A stretch of DNA of 64,000 nucleotides, taken from the NCBI GenBank assembly GCA_937868205.1, contig CALMMC010000091.1:1-64000 (forward strand). The letters run 5' to 3'. The position numbers and the translations under genes were made by a program. This document shows positions 54,137 to 62,835 of the stretch, piece by piece. Positions within the stretch are counted from its first letter, which is position 1. The number at the start of each line of letters is the position of its first letter. The DNA comes from JAAZPG01 sp012797375 (GTDB taxonomy: Bacteria > Acidobacteriota > Aminicenantia > Aminicenantales > UBA4085). A model generated the notes under the pieces. The model was not told the DNA's origin. It ran no database searches and saw only the letters and a program-made list of their open reading frames with translations.

Positions 54137-54924
54137 GCGGATTTGTTGAGGAAAAGACGGAGAGCGCGGACCAGGTACGCTTTAAGGTTTTTCCGCGGAA
54201 CGACGTCGTCGATCATGCCGTGGCTGAGGAGAAACTCGGATCGCTGGAATCCCTTCGGCAGCTTCTCCTTGATGGTCTGCTCGATGACGCGGGGGCCGGC
54301 GAAACCGATAAGGGCGTTGGGCTCGGCGATGTTCAGATCGCCCAGCATGGCGAAGCTGGCCGTGACCCCGCCCGTCGTGGGATCGGCCAGGACGGAGATG
54401 AACGGCAGGCCGGCTTGTTCCAGGCGGCCGAGGGCCGCGCACGTCTTGGCCATCTGCATGAGGCTGAGGGCGCCTTCCTGCATCCGCGCTCCGCCCGAGC
54501 ACGAGATGATGATGAAAGGAATTTTTTCAGCCATCGCCCTCTCGGCGGCCCGGGTGATCTTTTCCCCGACGACCGAGCCCATGCTTCCCCCCATGAAGGC
54601 GAAGTCCAGGGCGGAGATCGCCGTCCGAATGCCCCCGATCATCCCCAGCCCGTTGACCACGGCCTCGGGCAGGGAAGTCTTCCGCTGGTTGTCCGCCAGG
54701 CGCTTGTGATAGGGCTGGCTGTCGACGAAATGCAGGGGATCCCGGGGTTGGATGTCATGGTCGGTGATGTCGAACCGGGCGTCGTCGTACAGCAAGGCCA
54801 GCCATTCCGAGGCGGAAAGCCGGAAATGGAACGCGCAGGCCGGACAGACGGACAGGTTATCCAGGATATCCTCCTTGTAAAGGATACGCTGGCAATTGTT
54901 GCATCGTGTCCACAAGTTGGTCAT
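54133..54924 (-). CDS. accD: Acetyl-CoA carboxylase carboxyltransferase subunit beta
   Basis: 263 residues, ATG 54924. N-terminal four-Cys zinc ribbon (CNNCQRILY...CPACAFHF) and crotonase core with SALDFAFMGGSMGSVVGEKITRA, SCSGGARMQEGALSLMQMAKT, VLADPTTGGVTASFAMLGD and EPNALIGFAGPRVIEQT. Partner of AccA encoded at 19118-20074. It is shorter than E. coli AccD by about 40 C-terminal residues, within the family range. It leads accD-folC. Confidence 0.96.
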   Translation of the reverse strand: MTNLWTRCNNCQRILYKEDILDNLSVCPACAFHFRLSASEWLALLYDDARFDITDHDIQPRDPLHFVDSQPYHKRLADNQRKTSLPEAVVNGLGMIGGIRTAISALDFAFMGGSMGSVVGEKITRAAERAMAEKIPFIIISCSGGARMQEGALSLMQMAKTCAALGRLEQAGLPFISVLADPTTGGVTASFAMLGDLNIAEPNALIGFAGPRVIEQTIKEKLPKGFQRSEFLLSHGMIDDVVPRKNLKAYLVRALRLFLNKSA

Positions 54925-54961
54925 GACGGTTCAAGAGTCTAACAGCAAGCCCGAACAGGTG

Positions 54962-55426
54962 TCAACCTCGGGCCGGGGGGGCGGCCTTGAGACGATCGGA
55001 AAGCAAACGGATGACCTCGGCCGCCGTCGGGAGGTCCACTCCGAAGTCCGACTTTTCCCTGAGCAGGTCGAGAGCGGTCTGGAGAAGGTGCTCGCCGTCG
55101 AAGGGCTTTTCGAAGTACGCGGCCGCCCCGAACGAGGTTAAGGCCTCCTGCTTGTACTGCGGCCCCCGGTAGAGACCGGTGACGATGATCACCGATGTCC
55201 GGCCCTTGGATTCCTGGGTGATCCGCTTGGTCAGGTCGAAGCCATGGAGCTTGGGGAGGATGGCTTCAAGGATCACCAGGTCGGGATTCTCGATTTTGAA
55301 GGAATCATAAGCCGCCGCCCCGTCGGAGGCCTGGAAAATCTGAAAACGGTACGGCTCGAACAGGGCGGCCACGGCGTCCCGGTTCTTCGTGTCGTAATCG
55401 ACCAGGAGGATTTTCTTATCGGCCAT
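54962..55426 (-). CDS. Stand-alone receiver-domain protein with Glu at the phosphorylation site
   Basis: 154 residues, ATG 55426. A receiver fold with acidic pair (LLVDYD, D10/D12), the Thr in VIIVTGLY and the Lys in YFEKPFDG, but the phospho-acceptor strand reads PDLVILEAILPKLHGF, so Asp is Glu54 (codon GAA). Glu at this position often mimics phosphorylation, predicting a constitutively active or non-phosphorylatable regulator. About 25 extra C-terminal residues carry no output domain. No histidine kinase is adjacent. Divergent from the GT2 gene, with overlapping promoters. Confidence 0.85.
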   Translation of the reverse strand: MADKKILLVDYDTKNRDAVAALFEPYRFQIFQASDGAAAYDSFKIENPDLVILEAILPKLHGFDLTKRITQESKGRTSVIIVTGLYRGPQYKQEALTSFGAAAYFEKPFDGEHLLQTALDLLREKSDFGVDLPTAAEVIRLLSDRLKAAPPARG

Positions 55427-55459
55427 CGGAAATAAGGCCCTCCGCGCCGGGAGAATCTT

Positions 55460-55512
55460 ATTATGACCGAACGGCGGCGGAAATTCAATTCCCGGCCGAA
55501 TTGTGCTATAGT
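55460..55512. promoter_or_regulatory. Divergent promoters sharing a -35 region
   Basis: Minus strand TTGAAT (55488-55483), 17 bp, CATAAT (55465-55460) for the receiver gene. Plus strand TTCAAT (55484-55489), 17 bp, TATAGT (55507-55512) for the GT2 gene. The two -35 elements occupy almost the same bases, so the promoters should exclude each other. Confidence 0.5.
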
Positions 55513-55524
55513 TGCCCCGTTTCC

Positions 55525-56499
55525 ATGGCCAAAGGCATCGATCTCTCCATCATCGTCCCCGTTTTCAACGAGGAAAAGAACCTTCCCCTTCTTCACGCCG
55601 AGATCAAAGCCGCCGGCGACAAGCTCGGCCGGCCCTCTGAGATCATCCTGGTCGACGACGGCAGCCGGGACGGCTCCTGGGAAGTCCTCCGGTCCATCCA
55701 GGCCTCCGACGTTCGGGTTCGGGCCATCCGCCTGCGGAAGAATTTCGGCCAGACCGCCGCCCTTTCGGCCGGATTCGACAACGCCCGGGGACGGATCATC
55801 GTCACCTTGGACGCCGATCTGGAAAACGATCCGGCCGACATCGGGATGCTCATCGACAAGATCGAGGAGGGATACGACCTGGTCAGCGGCTGGCGCAAGG
55901 ACCGTTGGAAAAAACATTTCTTCACCCGGCGCATCCCCTCGCTCTTGGCCAACCGGTTGATCTCGGCCATCACCAAGGTCCGTCTCCGGGATTTCGGCTG
56001 CACCTTGAAGGCCTTCCGCCGCGAAGTCATCGAAAACATCCACCTCTACGGGGAGATGCACCGGTTCATCGCGGCCATCGCCGCCTCCGTCGGCGTCGCC
56101 ATCGCCGAGGTCCCGGTGAACTTCCGCCCCCGCATCCACGGCAAGTCGAAATACGGCATCTCCCGCTCGATCCGGGTGATGCTCGACCTCCTGACGGTGA
56201 AATTCCTCCTCAGCTATTCGACCCGGCCGCTGCAGATATTCGGCCTGATGGGTCTCATCTCCGGCGCGGCCGGGACGGTCATCGGACTGATTCTCTCCTA
56301 CCAGCGGCTCGTCCTGAAAACAGCCATCGGCAACCGGCCGCTTCTCCTGCTGGCCGTCCTGCTCCTGGTCGTCGGGTTCCAGTTCGTGACCATGGGCCTC
56401 CTGGGCGAAATCATGGTCCGAACCTACCACGAGGCGGTCGAAAAACATATCTACGTCATCCGCGAGGTCATCGAAACCCCACCGACCAAGGCCGAGTGA
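55525..56499 (+). CDS. Bactoprenol-type family 2 glycosyltransferase (DPM1/GtrB-like)
   Basis: 324 residues from ATG 55525 (MAKGIDLSIIVP). GT2 catalytic region IIVPVFNEEKNLPLLHAEI, EIILVDDGSRDGSWEVL, ATLDADLENDPADI-type DxD (here VTLDADLEND) and RDFGCTLKAFRREV, then two C-terminal transmembrane helices (LQIFGLMGLISGAAGTVIGLIL and LLLLAVLLLVVGFQFVTMGLL). It likely loads a sugar onto undecaprenyl phosphate for export. The predicted start point is only about 6 nt before the ATG and there is no ribosome site, so it may be leaderless. First of a three-gene run with a GT4 and an epimerase. Confidence 0.92.
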   Translation: MAKGIDLSIIVPVFNEEKNLPLLHAEIKAAGDKLGRPSEIILVDDGSRDGSWEVLRSIQASDVRVRAIRLRKNFGQTAALSAGFDNARGRIIVTLDADLENDPADIGMLIDKIEEGYDLVSGWRKDRWKKHFFTRRIPSLLANRLISAITKVRLRDFGCTLKAFRREVIENIHLYGEMHRFIAAIAASVGVAIAEVPVNFRPRIHGKSKYGISRSIRVMLDLLTVKFLLSYSTRPLQIFGLMGLISGAAGTVIGLILSYQRLVLKTAIGNRPLLLLAVLLLVVGFQFVTMGLLGEIMVRTYHEAVEKHIYVIREVIETPPTKAE

Positions 56500-56509
56500 G
56501 CCCGTGGCG

Positions 56510-57676
56510 ATGAAGATCCTGATGCTCGCCCCAGAGCCGTTCTTCCAGCCCCGGGGAACGCCCATCAGCGTCTATTTCCGTCTGAAAGCCCTGTCCGATC
56601 TGGGCCATTCCGTCGATCTGGTCACCTACCCGCGCGGCGGAGACGTGGCCTTTCCCGGCCTGGCCATCAAGCGCGTCCCCAACCTGATCGGCGTCCGCGA
56701 TATCAAGATCGGCCCCTCGCTGGTCAAGCTTCCCCTGGACGCCCTGATGTTCGCGACGGCCTTCGGGTCGCTCCTCCGAAAGCGCTACGATCTCATCTTC
56801 TCCCACGAGGAAGCCGCCCTCCTCGGCGTCCTGCTCGGGAAGATCTTCCGCACTCCGCATCTCTACGACATGCACTCCAGCCTCCCCCAGCAGCTCGAAA
56901 ACTTCGATTTTTCCCGGAGCGCCCTCCTGAAGACAGCCTTCCTCCGGATGGAGCGCTTCATCCTCAAGGGATCGCGCTCCGTGATCGTCATCTGCCGAGA
57001 CCTGCTCGACTATGCCGCCCGGCTGGGATTCGGCGGCAAGGCCGTTTTTCTCGAAAACATCCTGGACTTCAACGATTTCGATCCGGCGCCGCCCGGTCCG
57101 GCGGAAATCGCCGCCGTCCGGCGGGATATCGCCGGCGACGGTGAAAAAATCGTTCTCTACGCGGGCAATTTCGAGCCCTATCAGGGCGTGTCTCTGCTCG
57201 TTGAAGCCTTCGGCCGGATGAAGGAGCGAGCCGTTCTTTTAATCGTCGGCGGGTCGAAGGCCGACCACGAACCGGCCCGGAAGCGGGCGGCCGAGCTGGG
57301 CTTCGCCGACCGGTTCGTCCTCGTGGAAAAAGTGCCGCCCCAGCGCGTGCCCGTCTATATCAGTCTGAGCGACGTCCTCGTCTCTCCCCGCGTCTCGGGG
57401 ACCAACACGCCGCTGAAAATTTACGCCTATCTCAAAGCGGGCAAGCCCGTCGTGGCCACCGACCTGTGGACAAACAGCCAGGTTTTGACAGAGGAGATCG
57501 CCGTCCTGGCGCCGCCCGATCCCGAAAAATTCGCCGCCGCCCTGGACTTCGCCCTGACATCCGCGGAGGCGGAGCGCCGGGCCCGGGCCGGGGCGGACCT
57601 GGCCGCCCGGGAGTACACGTACCCGCGCTACAAGGAAAAGATCACCGAGGCGGTCACGAGGGCCGTCCGTCGATGA
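56510..57676 (+). CDS. Glycosyltransferase family 4 protein
   Basis: 388 residues from ATG 56510; an in-frame GTG at 56504 is also possible. GT4/GT-B enzyme: KILMLAPEPFFQPRGTPISVYFRL (acceptor-side start), IVICRDLLDYAARLGF, KIVLYAGNFEPYQGVSLLVEAF, and SGTNTPLKIYAYLKAGKPVVATD in place of the EX7E donor motif (EX7E is only partly kept). It adds a sugar to the lipid-linked chain. Its stop overlaps the epimerase start (ATGA). Confidence 0.9.
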   Translation: MKILMLAPEPFFQPRGTPISVYFRLKALSDLGHSVDLVTYPRGGDVAFPGLAIKRVPNLIGVRDIKIGPSLVKLPLDALMFATAFGSLLRKRYDLIFSHEEAALLGVLLGKIFRTPHLYDMHSSLPQQLENFDFSRSALLKTAFLRMERFILKGSRSVIVICRDLLDYAARLGFGGKAVFLENILDFNDFDPAPPGPAEIAAVRRDIAGDGEKIVLYAGNFEPYQGVSLLVEAFGRMKERAVLLIVGGSKADHEPARKRAAELGFADRFVLVEKVPPQRVPVYISLSDVLVSPRVSGTNTPLKIYAYLKAGKPVVATDLWTNSQVLTEEIAVLAPPDPEKFAAALDFALTSAEAERRARAGADLAAREYTYPRYKEKITEAVTRAVRR

Positions 57677-58641
57677 ACGCCTTCGTCACCGGGGGAACGG
57701 GTTTCGTCGGAAATCATCTCTGTGCGGCCCTCGCGGCCTCCGGCTGGACGGTTAAAGCGCTCGGCCGCAGGCTTCGGAACAACCCTCCCCCGGGCGTGGA
57801 GTTCGTCTCCGGCGACATCCGCGACGCCGCCCTCCTGGATCGGGCTTCGGCCGGGGCCGACGTTGTCTTCCACTTGGCCTCCGCCCTCGGGGCCGCCCGG
57901 ATCGGGGCCGCGGAATTCATGGCCGTAAACGCCGGCGGGACGCGGGCGGTGTTGGCGGCCGCCCGGGAAAACGGCGTCCGCCGGGTGGTTCACTTCAGCT
58001 CGGCCGGAGTCCTGGGCCATGTCCGGCCCGGCGAAACCGCCGACGAAAAATATCCCCTCGATCCCCGGAACGTCTACGACAGGACCAAGCTCGCCGGCGA
58101 GCGCGCCGCCCTGGAAGCGGCCTCGGCCGGCCAGGACGTGGTCGTCATCCGTCCGGGCTGGATCTACGGGCCCGGCGACCGCCGGACTTTCAAGCTCATC
58201 CGATCGATCGCCGGGGGCAGGTTTCTGCTGCCCGGCCGGGGCGAAACCCTCCAATCTCCGGCGTATATCGACGACCTGGTGGCCGGAACGCTTCTCTGCG
58301 CCGGCCGCGGACGGGCGGGGGAAATTTATAATATCGCCGGAAACCAGGCGATGCCCGTCCGGAAGATGGTCGAGACGATCGCCGCCGCCCTCGGAAAGAG
58401 CCTGCCGCGCTTCCATCCCCCCATGGGACTGACCCGGGCGGCCGGGGCGGTGCTGGGGATCCTGTTCGGCTTCGCCGGGAAAGAAGCTCCGCTCAATCCC
58501 TCGCGCCTGGCTTTTTTCGTCCACCCCAAGGGCTTGAACATCGACAAGGCCCGGAGGGAGCTCGGCTTCGAACCGGCCGTCGGGTTCGCCGAGGGGATGG
58601 CCCGGGCGGTGGATTGGTATCGCCGGGCCGGCTGGCTCTGA
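57673..58641 (+). CDS. NAD-dependent epimerase/dehydratase (extended SDR)
   Basis: 322 residues, ATG 57673 in an ATGA overlap. N-terminal dinucleotide motif TGGTGFVG, active-site YDRTK (Tyr-x3-Lys) preceded by HFSSAGV, and RPGWIYGPGD, as in extended short-chain dehydrogenases of nucleotide-sugar metabolism. A C-terminal stretch (GLTRAAGAVLGILFGFAG) is unusually hydrophobic and resembles the 3-beta-HSD-like or sterol-type subgroup. The substrate is not assigned. Third gene in the GT2-GT4-epimerase run; converges with the methyltransferase gene. Confidence 0.88.
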   Translation: MNAFVTGGTGFVGNHLCAALAASGWTVKALGRRLRNNPPPGVEFVSGDIRDAALLDRASAGADVVFHLASALGAARIGAAEFMAVNAGGTRAVLAAARENGVRRVVHFSSAGVLGHVRPGETADEKYPLDPRNVYDRTKLAGERAALEAASAGQDVVVIRPGWIYGPGDRRTFKLIRSIAGGRFLLPGRGETLQSPAYIDDLVAGTLLCAGRGRAGEIYNIAGNQAMPVRKMVETIAAALGKSLPRFHPPMGLTRAAGAVLGILFGFAGKEAPLNPSRLAFFVHPKGLNIDKARRELGFEPAVGFAEGMARAVDWYRRAGWL

Positions 58642-58659
58642 GGGGGTCCTCCCCGGTTA

Positions 58660-59289
58660 TCATTTAAAGGGATGAATATCAGCCGGATATCCGGGCCGGA
58701 AAATATATAGGTGATTCAACCGGAATAAAAACCTGGAATGCGCCTCGAGCGCGAATCCCGCTTCTTCGCACATCCTGATCACCGCTTTCTTCGAAAGCCC
58801 GCCCGTTTCTCCCGTCTTCATGCCGCCCCGCTTCTTGTCTTCGCTGTACCACCAAATTCGATGGCCGATTCCTCCCAAAACGGGACCGATCATGGTGAGG
58901 ATCATTTTCCCGGACGGCCGGACCAAGCGGCGCGCCTCGCGGAGGGTTTCCCGGCGATTCGGAATGTGGTTCAAGGAGGCGACCAGCGTAATCGTCTCGA
59001 AGGACGCGTCGGGAAAGGGGAGGCAGGCCGAATCCGGGACGACATGCGCGCCGCCGCCCCAGTCGAAAACATCCACTCCGACGCCTTGCCCGTAGGCCCG
59101 GACCAAGGCATTCCTTCCGGCCCCGATGTCCAGCACATTTCCCTGGAGATGGGGGAGCACGGCCCGGAGCCTCTCCTCTTCCAAGGTCGTCCAGCGGAAG
59201 CGCGGCAGCCAATCCTGGTCGAAAAGAACGAACCGGAAAGGAATCCCCAGGAAATCCCAAACGGCGCGGATAAACGTTTTGGGCCTCAT
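58660..59289 (-). CDS. Class I SAM-dependent methyltransferase
   Basis: 209 residues from ATG 59289, overlapping the previous stop (ATGA). Motif I is NVLDIGAGRNALVRAYG with VDVFDWGG next, then LPFPDASFETITLVASLNHIPNRRETLREARRLVRPSGKMILTMIG-type methyltransferase_11 core. The Trp-rich N-terminus (PFRFVLFDQDWLPRFRW) may be a lipid or partner contact. In this cluster it could methylate a glycan terminus or lipid carrier, which is a common chain-stop signal for ABC export. The target is inferred. Confidence 0.85.
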   Translation of the reverse strand: MRPKTFIRAVWDFLGIPFRFVLFDQDWLPRFRWTTLEEERLRAVLPHLQGNVLDIGAGRNALVRAYGQGVGVDVFDWGGGAHVVPDSACLPFPDASFETITLVASLNHIPNRRETLREARRLVRPSGKMILTMIGPVLGGIGHRIWWYSEDKKRGGMKTGETGGLSKKAVIRMCEEAGFALEAHSRFLFRLNHLYIFRPGYPADIHPFK

Positions 59290-60089
59290 CGGATCTTCTT
59301 CTCGCCCGCGATGGTCCAACTGTACTGATGACGATGATAGTGCTCGATTCCGGAAAACCCTGCTTTTTTCATTGATTGCTCGATTCCGCCGCGGCTGTCG
59401 TACCGGGCATACGAGGGATTGAGCTGGTCGAAGATCACCAAGAAACGGTTCCGCCGGTTCAAGGGGGTGATGACCTTGACCATGTATTCGCGGAAAGGCA
59501 AGGGCAGACGCCGGCACAAAAAAGCATATCCGCCGAGGAAAAAATTTAAAAAGCGGGAAAGGACGGCCAGGGCGCCGTCGGGCATCCGGCTCGTCAGCTT
59601 CCGCGACAGCCGAAGGAGCGATAAAAAAAGGCGGCGGCCTTCGTTCCCGTAGACCCAAACCAGAAATTTCCCTCCCGGCTTCAGGCAATCGAACGCCCGG
59701 GCGATGACCGGCTCGGGATCGGGGATATGATGCAGCACGCCGATCGAGAAGCAATAATCGACGCTGAGGCCGGAAATCTCCTCCCCCTTCATCTTCAGGC
59801 AGGTGATCCTGTCTTTCCAGGGACGCGTGTTCCGGAGCAATTGTTCGAAAGCCTCCGACGGCTCGATGGCGATGACTTGTTCCGCTCCCGCAGCCAGGAG
59901 CATTCCGGCGATCCGCCCGCTTCCGCTCCCGATATCGAGCACGCGCTTCCCGCGGATCTCGGCCGCGTCCAGGAGCGGGCCGCAAAGATCCCTCAAGTAT
60001 TCGACGGAGGCATAATAACCTTCGTTGTCGGGATAGCGCGCCCATTGCCTTCCGAAATCCCTGATCGTCCGGCCGCTTCGGTCCGTCAT
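59286..60089 (-). CDS. Class I SAM-dependent methyltransferase with C-terminal extension
   Basis: 267 residues from ATG 60089, overlapping the asnB stop (ATGA). N-terminal FGRQWARYPDNEGYYAS matches the sequence found just before many O-antigen-locus methyltransferases. Core motif I VLDIGSGSGRIAGMLL, then CFSIGVLHHIPDPEPVIARAF. The C-terminal ~90 residues are basic and hydrophobic (FLSLLRLSRKLTSRM, LNFFLGGYAFLCRRLPLPF), possibly membrane-associating. It forms a translationally coupled trio with the AsnB-like and 58660 genes. Confidence 0.86.
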   Translation of the reverse strand: MTDRSGRTIRDFGRQWARYPDNEGYYASVEYLRDLCGPLLDAAEIRGKRVLDIGSGSGRIAGMLLAAGAEQVIAIEPSEAFEQLLRNTRPWKDRITCLKMKGEEISGLSVDYCFSIGVLHHIPDPEPVIARAFDCLKPGGKFLVWVYGNEGRRLFLSLLRLSRKLTSRMPDGALAVLSRFLNFFLGGYAFLCRRLPLPFREYMVKVITPLNRRNRFLVIFDQLNPSYARYDSRGGIEQSMKKAGFSGIEHYHRHQYSWTIAGEKKIR

Positions 60090-61981
60090 CTGACCGCCCG
60101 GAATTCCTTCCACCACAACGCGAACGTGAGCAGACCCCAAATCCGGTGACTGTTCTCGGCCCGGCCGGAAAAATGATCGCGCAAGACCTTTTCCACGGCC
60201 GGCGGATGCAGGATTCCCGTCTCCTTCATCTCCGCCGGGGAAAGACAATCCTCGACAAAGGCCTTCATTTCCCCCTTGATCCACCGGGCATTGGGAATAT
60301 TGAAGCCGGCTTTCCGGCGCCGGACGATCCGCGGCGGCAGCCGGCCGGCCATCGACCTCCTCAAGAGATACTTCCTTTGGAACAATCGTCTCAGCTTCAA
60401 CCTCGGCGGAAGCGCGGCCGCGAATTCGACCAGGCGGACGTCGAGGTAGGGGGTGCGCGCTTCCAAGCCATGGGCCATGCACATGCGGTCCGCCTTGACC
60501 AGCATATCGTTGGGCAGGTAAAAACGGGTGTCGACATAGAGCATGCGATTCAAGGGATGCCGGGCGCCGGCCTGTTGAAAATAGCGGCGATAAAGCTCCA
60601 AATAATCGGCCCCGGCGGCGGGATCGGCCGTCGGCCGGAGCAGATCCCGTCTTTCGTCCGGGGTGAAAATCATCCGCCACGCGCCGTGGGCGGCCTCGCC
60701 CTCCGTCTCGGCGCCGGCGGCAAAGCGCCTCAGCCGGGATTCGACGCTTTCTTTCCTTTCCGACACCGGCCAGGCGGCGCAGGCGAGCCGCAGAATCCCC
60801 CGGCGCAGAAAAGCGGGAAGGATCCGGTATGCCCGGCGCGCATAATAAGCTTGGTAGGTTTCATAACCGGCCAGGATTTCATCCGCCCCTTCGCCGCTCA
60901 GGACGGCGGGGACAAGGCGGCCGGCCGTCTGGGCCAGAAAGTACACGGCCACCATGGAGGAATCGGCCGTCGGCTCTTCCGCGTGCCGGACGATTTCGGG
61001 AAGAATCGCCGCCGCCTCGGCCCCGATGATCCGTTCGATGTGTTCGGTCCCGAGCCGGCCGGCCGTCGACCGGGCATAAGACAATTCGTCGAAGCTCCGC
61101 TCGGGGAACCCGACGGTGAACGTCCGAAGAGGTCCGCGGCCGAGGCGCCGCATCCAGTAGACCAGCGCGCTCGAATCGATCCCGCCGCTTAAAAACGCGC
61201 CCGGCTGGATGTCCCCCCTCAGGCGCAGGCGGACGGCGTCCGCGAGCAGGGCCTCGAATTCCTCCAGATAATCGTCTTCCCTTCGGGAATCGCCCCCTTC
61301 CTGAAAGCGAAGGTCCCAGTATTCGCACTCCTCCGGAACGCCCGAGGCGCCGGCCAGCAGGTAATGGCCGGGCCGAACCTGGCCGATCTCCCGGCAAAGC
61401 GTCCGCGGCGCGGGGGTGTAATTCAGACCGAGAAAATAGGCCAGCGCCGGGACATCGACGTTCCGCTGGACGGCCGGATGGGCCAGGAGGGCTTTGATTT
61501 CCGACCCGAACAGGAACGCGTTCGGCAAGCGGGCGTAGAAGAGGGGCTTGACGCCGAGCCGGTCCCGGACCAGCCAGAGCCGCCGGAGACGATCGTCCCA
61601 CAAGCCGAAAGCAAAAACGCCGTTGAATTTCCGCAAGCACTCCGGGCCCCATTCCTCATAGGCATGGATGATGATTTCGGCGTCCGCTTGGGAACGAAAG
61701 ACATGCCCCCGCTCCCGCAATTCGCCGCGGATTTCCCGGTCGTTGTAGATCGCGGCGTCGGCGGTGATCCACACGGACCGGTCTTCATTGCTCAAGGGCT
61801 GCCCCCCGGCTTCTTCGCCGGCGGCGGCCGTCCGCCGCCGGTGGCCCAGGCCGACGGGGCCGGCGATCCGGATTCCTTCCCCGTCCGGCCCGCGGTGGAC
61901 CAGCGTCCGGATCATCCGTTCGAGAATCGACGGCGACGGCTCCGCCCCGTCCAGATGGAGGAGGCCGGCGATTCCGCTCAT
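60086..61981 (-). CDS. asnB: Asparagine synthetase B-like amidotransferase with Ser in place of Cys2
   Basis: 631 residues, ATG 61981. N-terminal Ntn-glutaminase domain (1-~210) and C-terminal ATP-PP synthetase domain (AFLSGGIDSSALVYW, PP-loop) have the layout of AsnB and of amidotransferases in exosortase/EPS clusters. The catalytic N-terminal Cys of glutaminases (MCGIAG) is Ser here (MSGIAG, codon AGC). The synthetase pyrophosphate motif and the downstream VLSGEGADEIL are intact. It may use free ammonia, or serve as a glycan or amino-sugar amidating enzyme. It heads the AsnB-methyltransferase-methyltransferase run. Confidence 0.9.
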   Translation of the reverse strand: MSGIAGLLHLDGAEPSPSILERMIRTLVHRGPDGEGIRIAGPVGLGHRRRTAAAGEEAGGQPLSNEDRSVWITADAAIYNDREIRGELRERGHVFRSQADAEIIIHAYEEWGPECLRKFNGVFAFGLWDDRLRRLWLVRDRLGVKPLFYARLPNAFLFGSEIKALLAHPAVQRNVDVPALAYFLGLNYTPAPRTLCREIGQVRPGHYLLAGASGVPEECEYWDLRFQEGGDSRREDDYLEEFEALLADAVRLRLRGDIQPGAFLSGGIDSSALVYWMRRLGRGPLRTFTVGFPERSFDELSYARSTAGRLGTEHIERIIGAEAAAILPEIVRHAEEPTADSSMVAVYFLAQTAGRLVPAVLSGEGADEILAGYETYQAYYARRAYRILPAFLRRGILRLACAAWPVSERKESVESRLRRFAAGAETEGEAAHGAWRMIFTPDERRDLLRPTADPAAGADYLELYRRYFQQAGARHPLNRMLYVDTRFYLPNDMLVKADRMCMAHGLEARTPYLDVRLVEFAAALPPRLKLRRLFQRKYLLRRSMAGRLPPRIVRRRKAGFNIPNARWIKGEMKAFVEDCLSPAEMKETGILHPPAVEKVLRDHFSGRAENSHRIWGLLTFALWWKEFRAVR

Positions 61982-61984
61982 CTC

Positions 61985-62835
61985 TTACAACTTCTCCAGC
62001 CGCATCTGTGAAATCTGATCGCTGATCAAGCCGATGGCGAAGAGGAGCAGGGCCGTTACGATCGCCAGCAGGGAACCGATGCTGATCCCATGGCCGGCCA
62101 AGAAATAAGGAATGCCCCATAAAACGCCGATAAGCCCGAGGCCCGCGCTGAGCGGCAGGAAGAGGCGCAGGGGGTTGATCAAAGTGGCGAGCCTCAAAAC
62201 GAGCAAAAGAGTTTCGAATCCGGTGGCCGGGGACACCCGGCTTTTTCCCCGCCGCTTCCCGACCTCGATCGGCACGTAAGCGACTTCGCAGCCTTGTTGG
62301 ATGAGAATCAGGGTGATGGTCGTGGAAAAGGAAAAGCCCTTCGGGCACAGGCTCATGTAACGGGCGGCGAGCGGACGCTTGATGAGCCGCAGGCCCGAAT
62401 TCAGATCGGGGATGCGCCGGCGAACCAGATAGCCCGCCATCCAGGACAACAGCCATTTCCCCGGCATCGCCATAACGGGCTGTGGATCAGCCGAAGGCGT
62501 TTCCCGACGACCATGTCGTTCGGACCGGCCGCCTCCCAGAGCTTGCGCGCTTCCGCGGCCCGGTGCTGCCCGTCGGCGTCCATGAACAGCACCCAGTCCC
62601 CGCGGGCGCGGCTGATGCCGGATTTCAAGGAGGCCCCGTAACCCAAGTTTCGAGGGTGCCGGACGACCGCGGACCCGGCGTTTTCGGCCTCGGCCGCAGT
62701 CTGATCCGTCGAGCCGTCATCGACGGCGATGATCTCGATTTCCTCCGCGGCGAAATGGGCCTGGATATCGCGGACCACGGCGGCGATGGACTCGGCCTCG
62801 TTATAGGCGGGAATAATGAAGGACAGCGACGGCAT
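61985..62835 (-). pseudogene. GT2 glycosyltransferase broken by a one-base frameshift
   Basis: Two frames that together make one DPM1-like GT2 of about 283 residues. The N-terminal frame (62835 to about 62467) reads LSFIIPAYNEAESIAAVV, VDDGSTDQTAAEA, FMDADGQH and MVVGKRLRLIHSPLWR. The rest (about 62466 to 61985) continues in another frame as PGKWLLSWMAGYLVRRRIPDLNSGLRLI, with two transmembrane helices at the end. Adding one base after the CGA codon at 62469-62467 restores the typical R-x-PGKWLL join. It is either a real pseudogene or a sequencing or assembly error. Without the fix the first frame stops at 62401 after a short missense tail. Confidence 0.8.

Noticed and set aside
62401..62473. 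Programmed frameshifting as an explanation for the split GT2
   Set aside because: No slippery run or stimulatory hairpin is visible at 62460-62470, and GT2 enzymes of this type are not known to use recoding.
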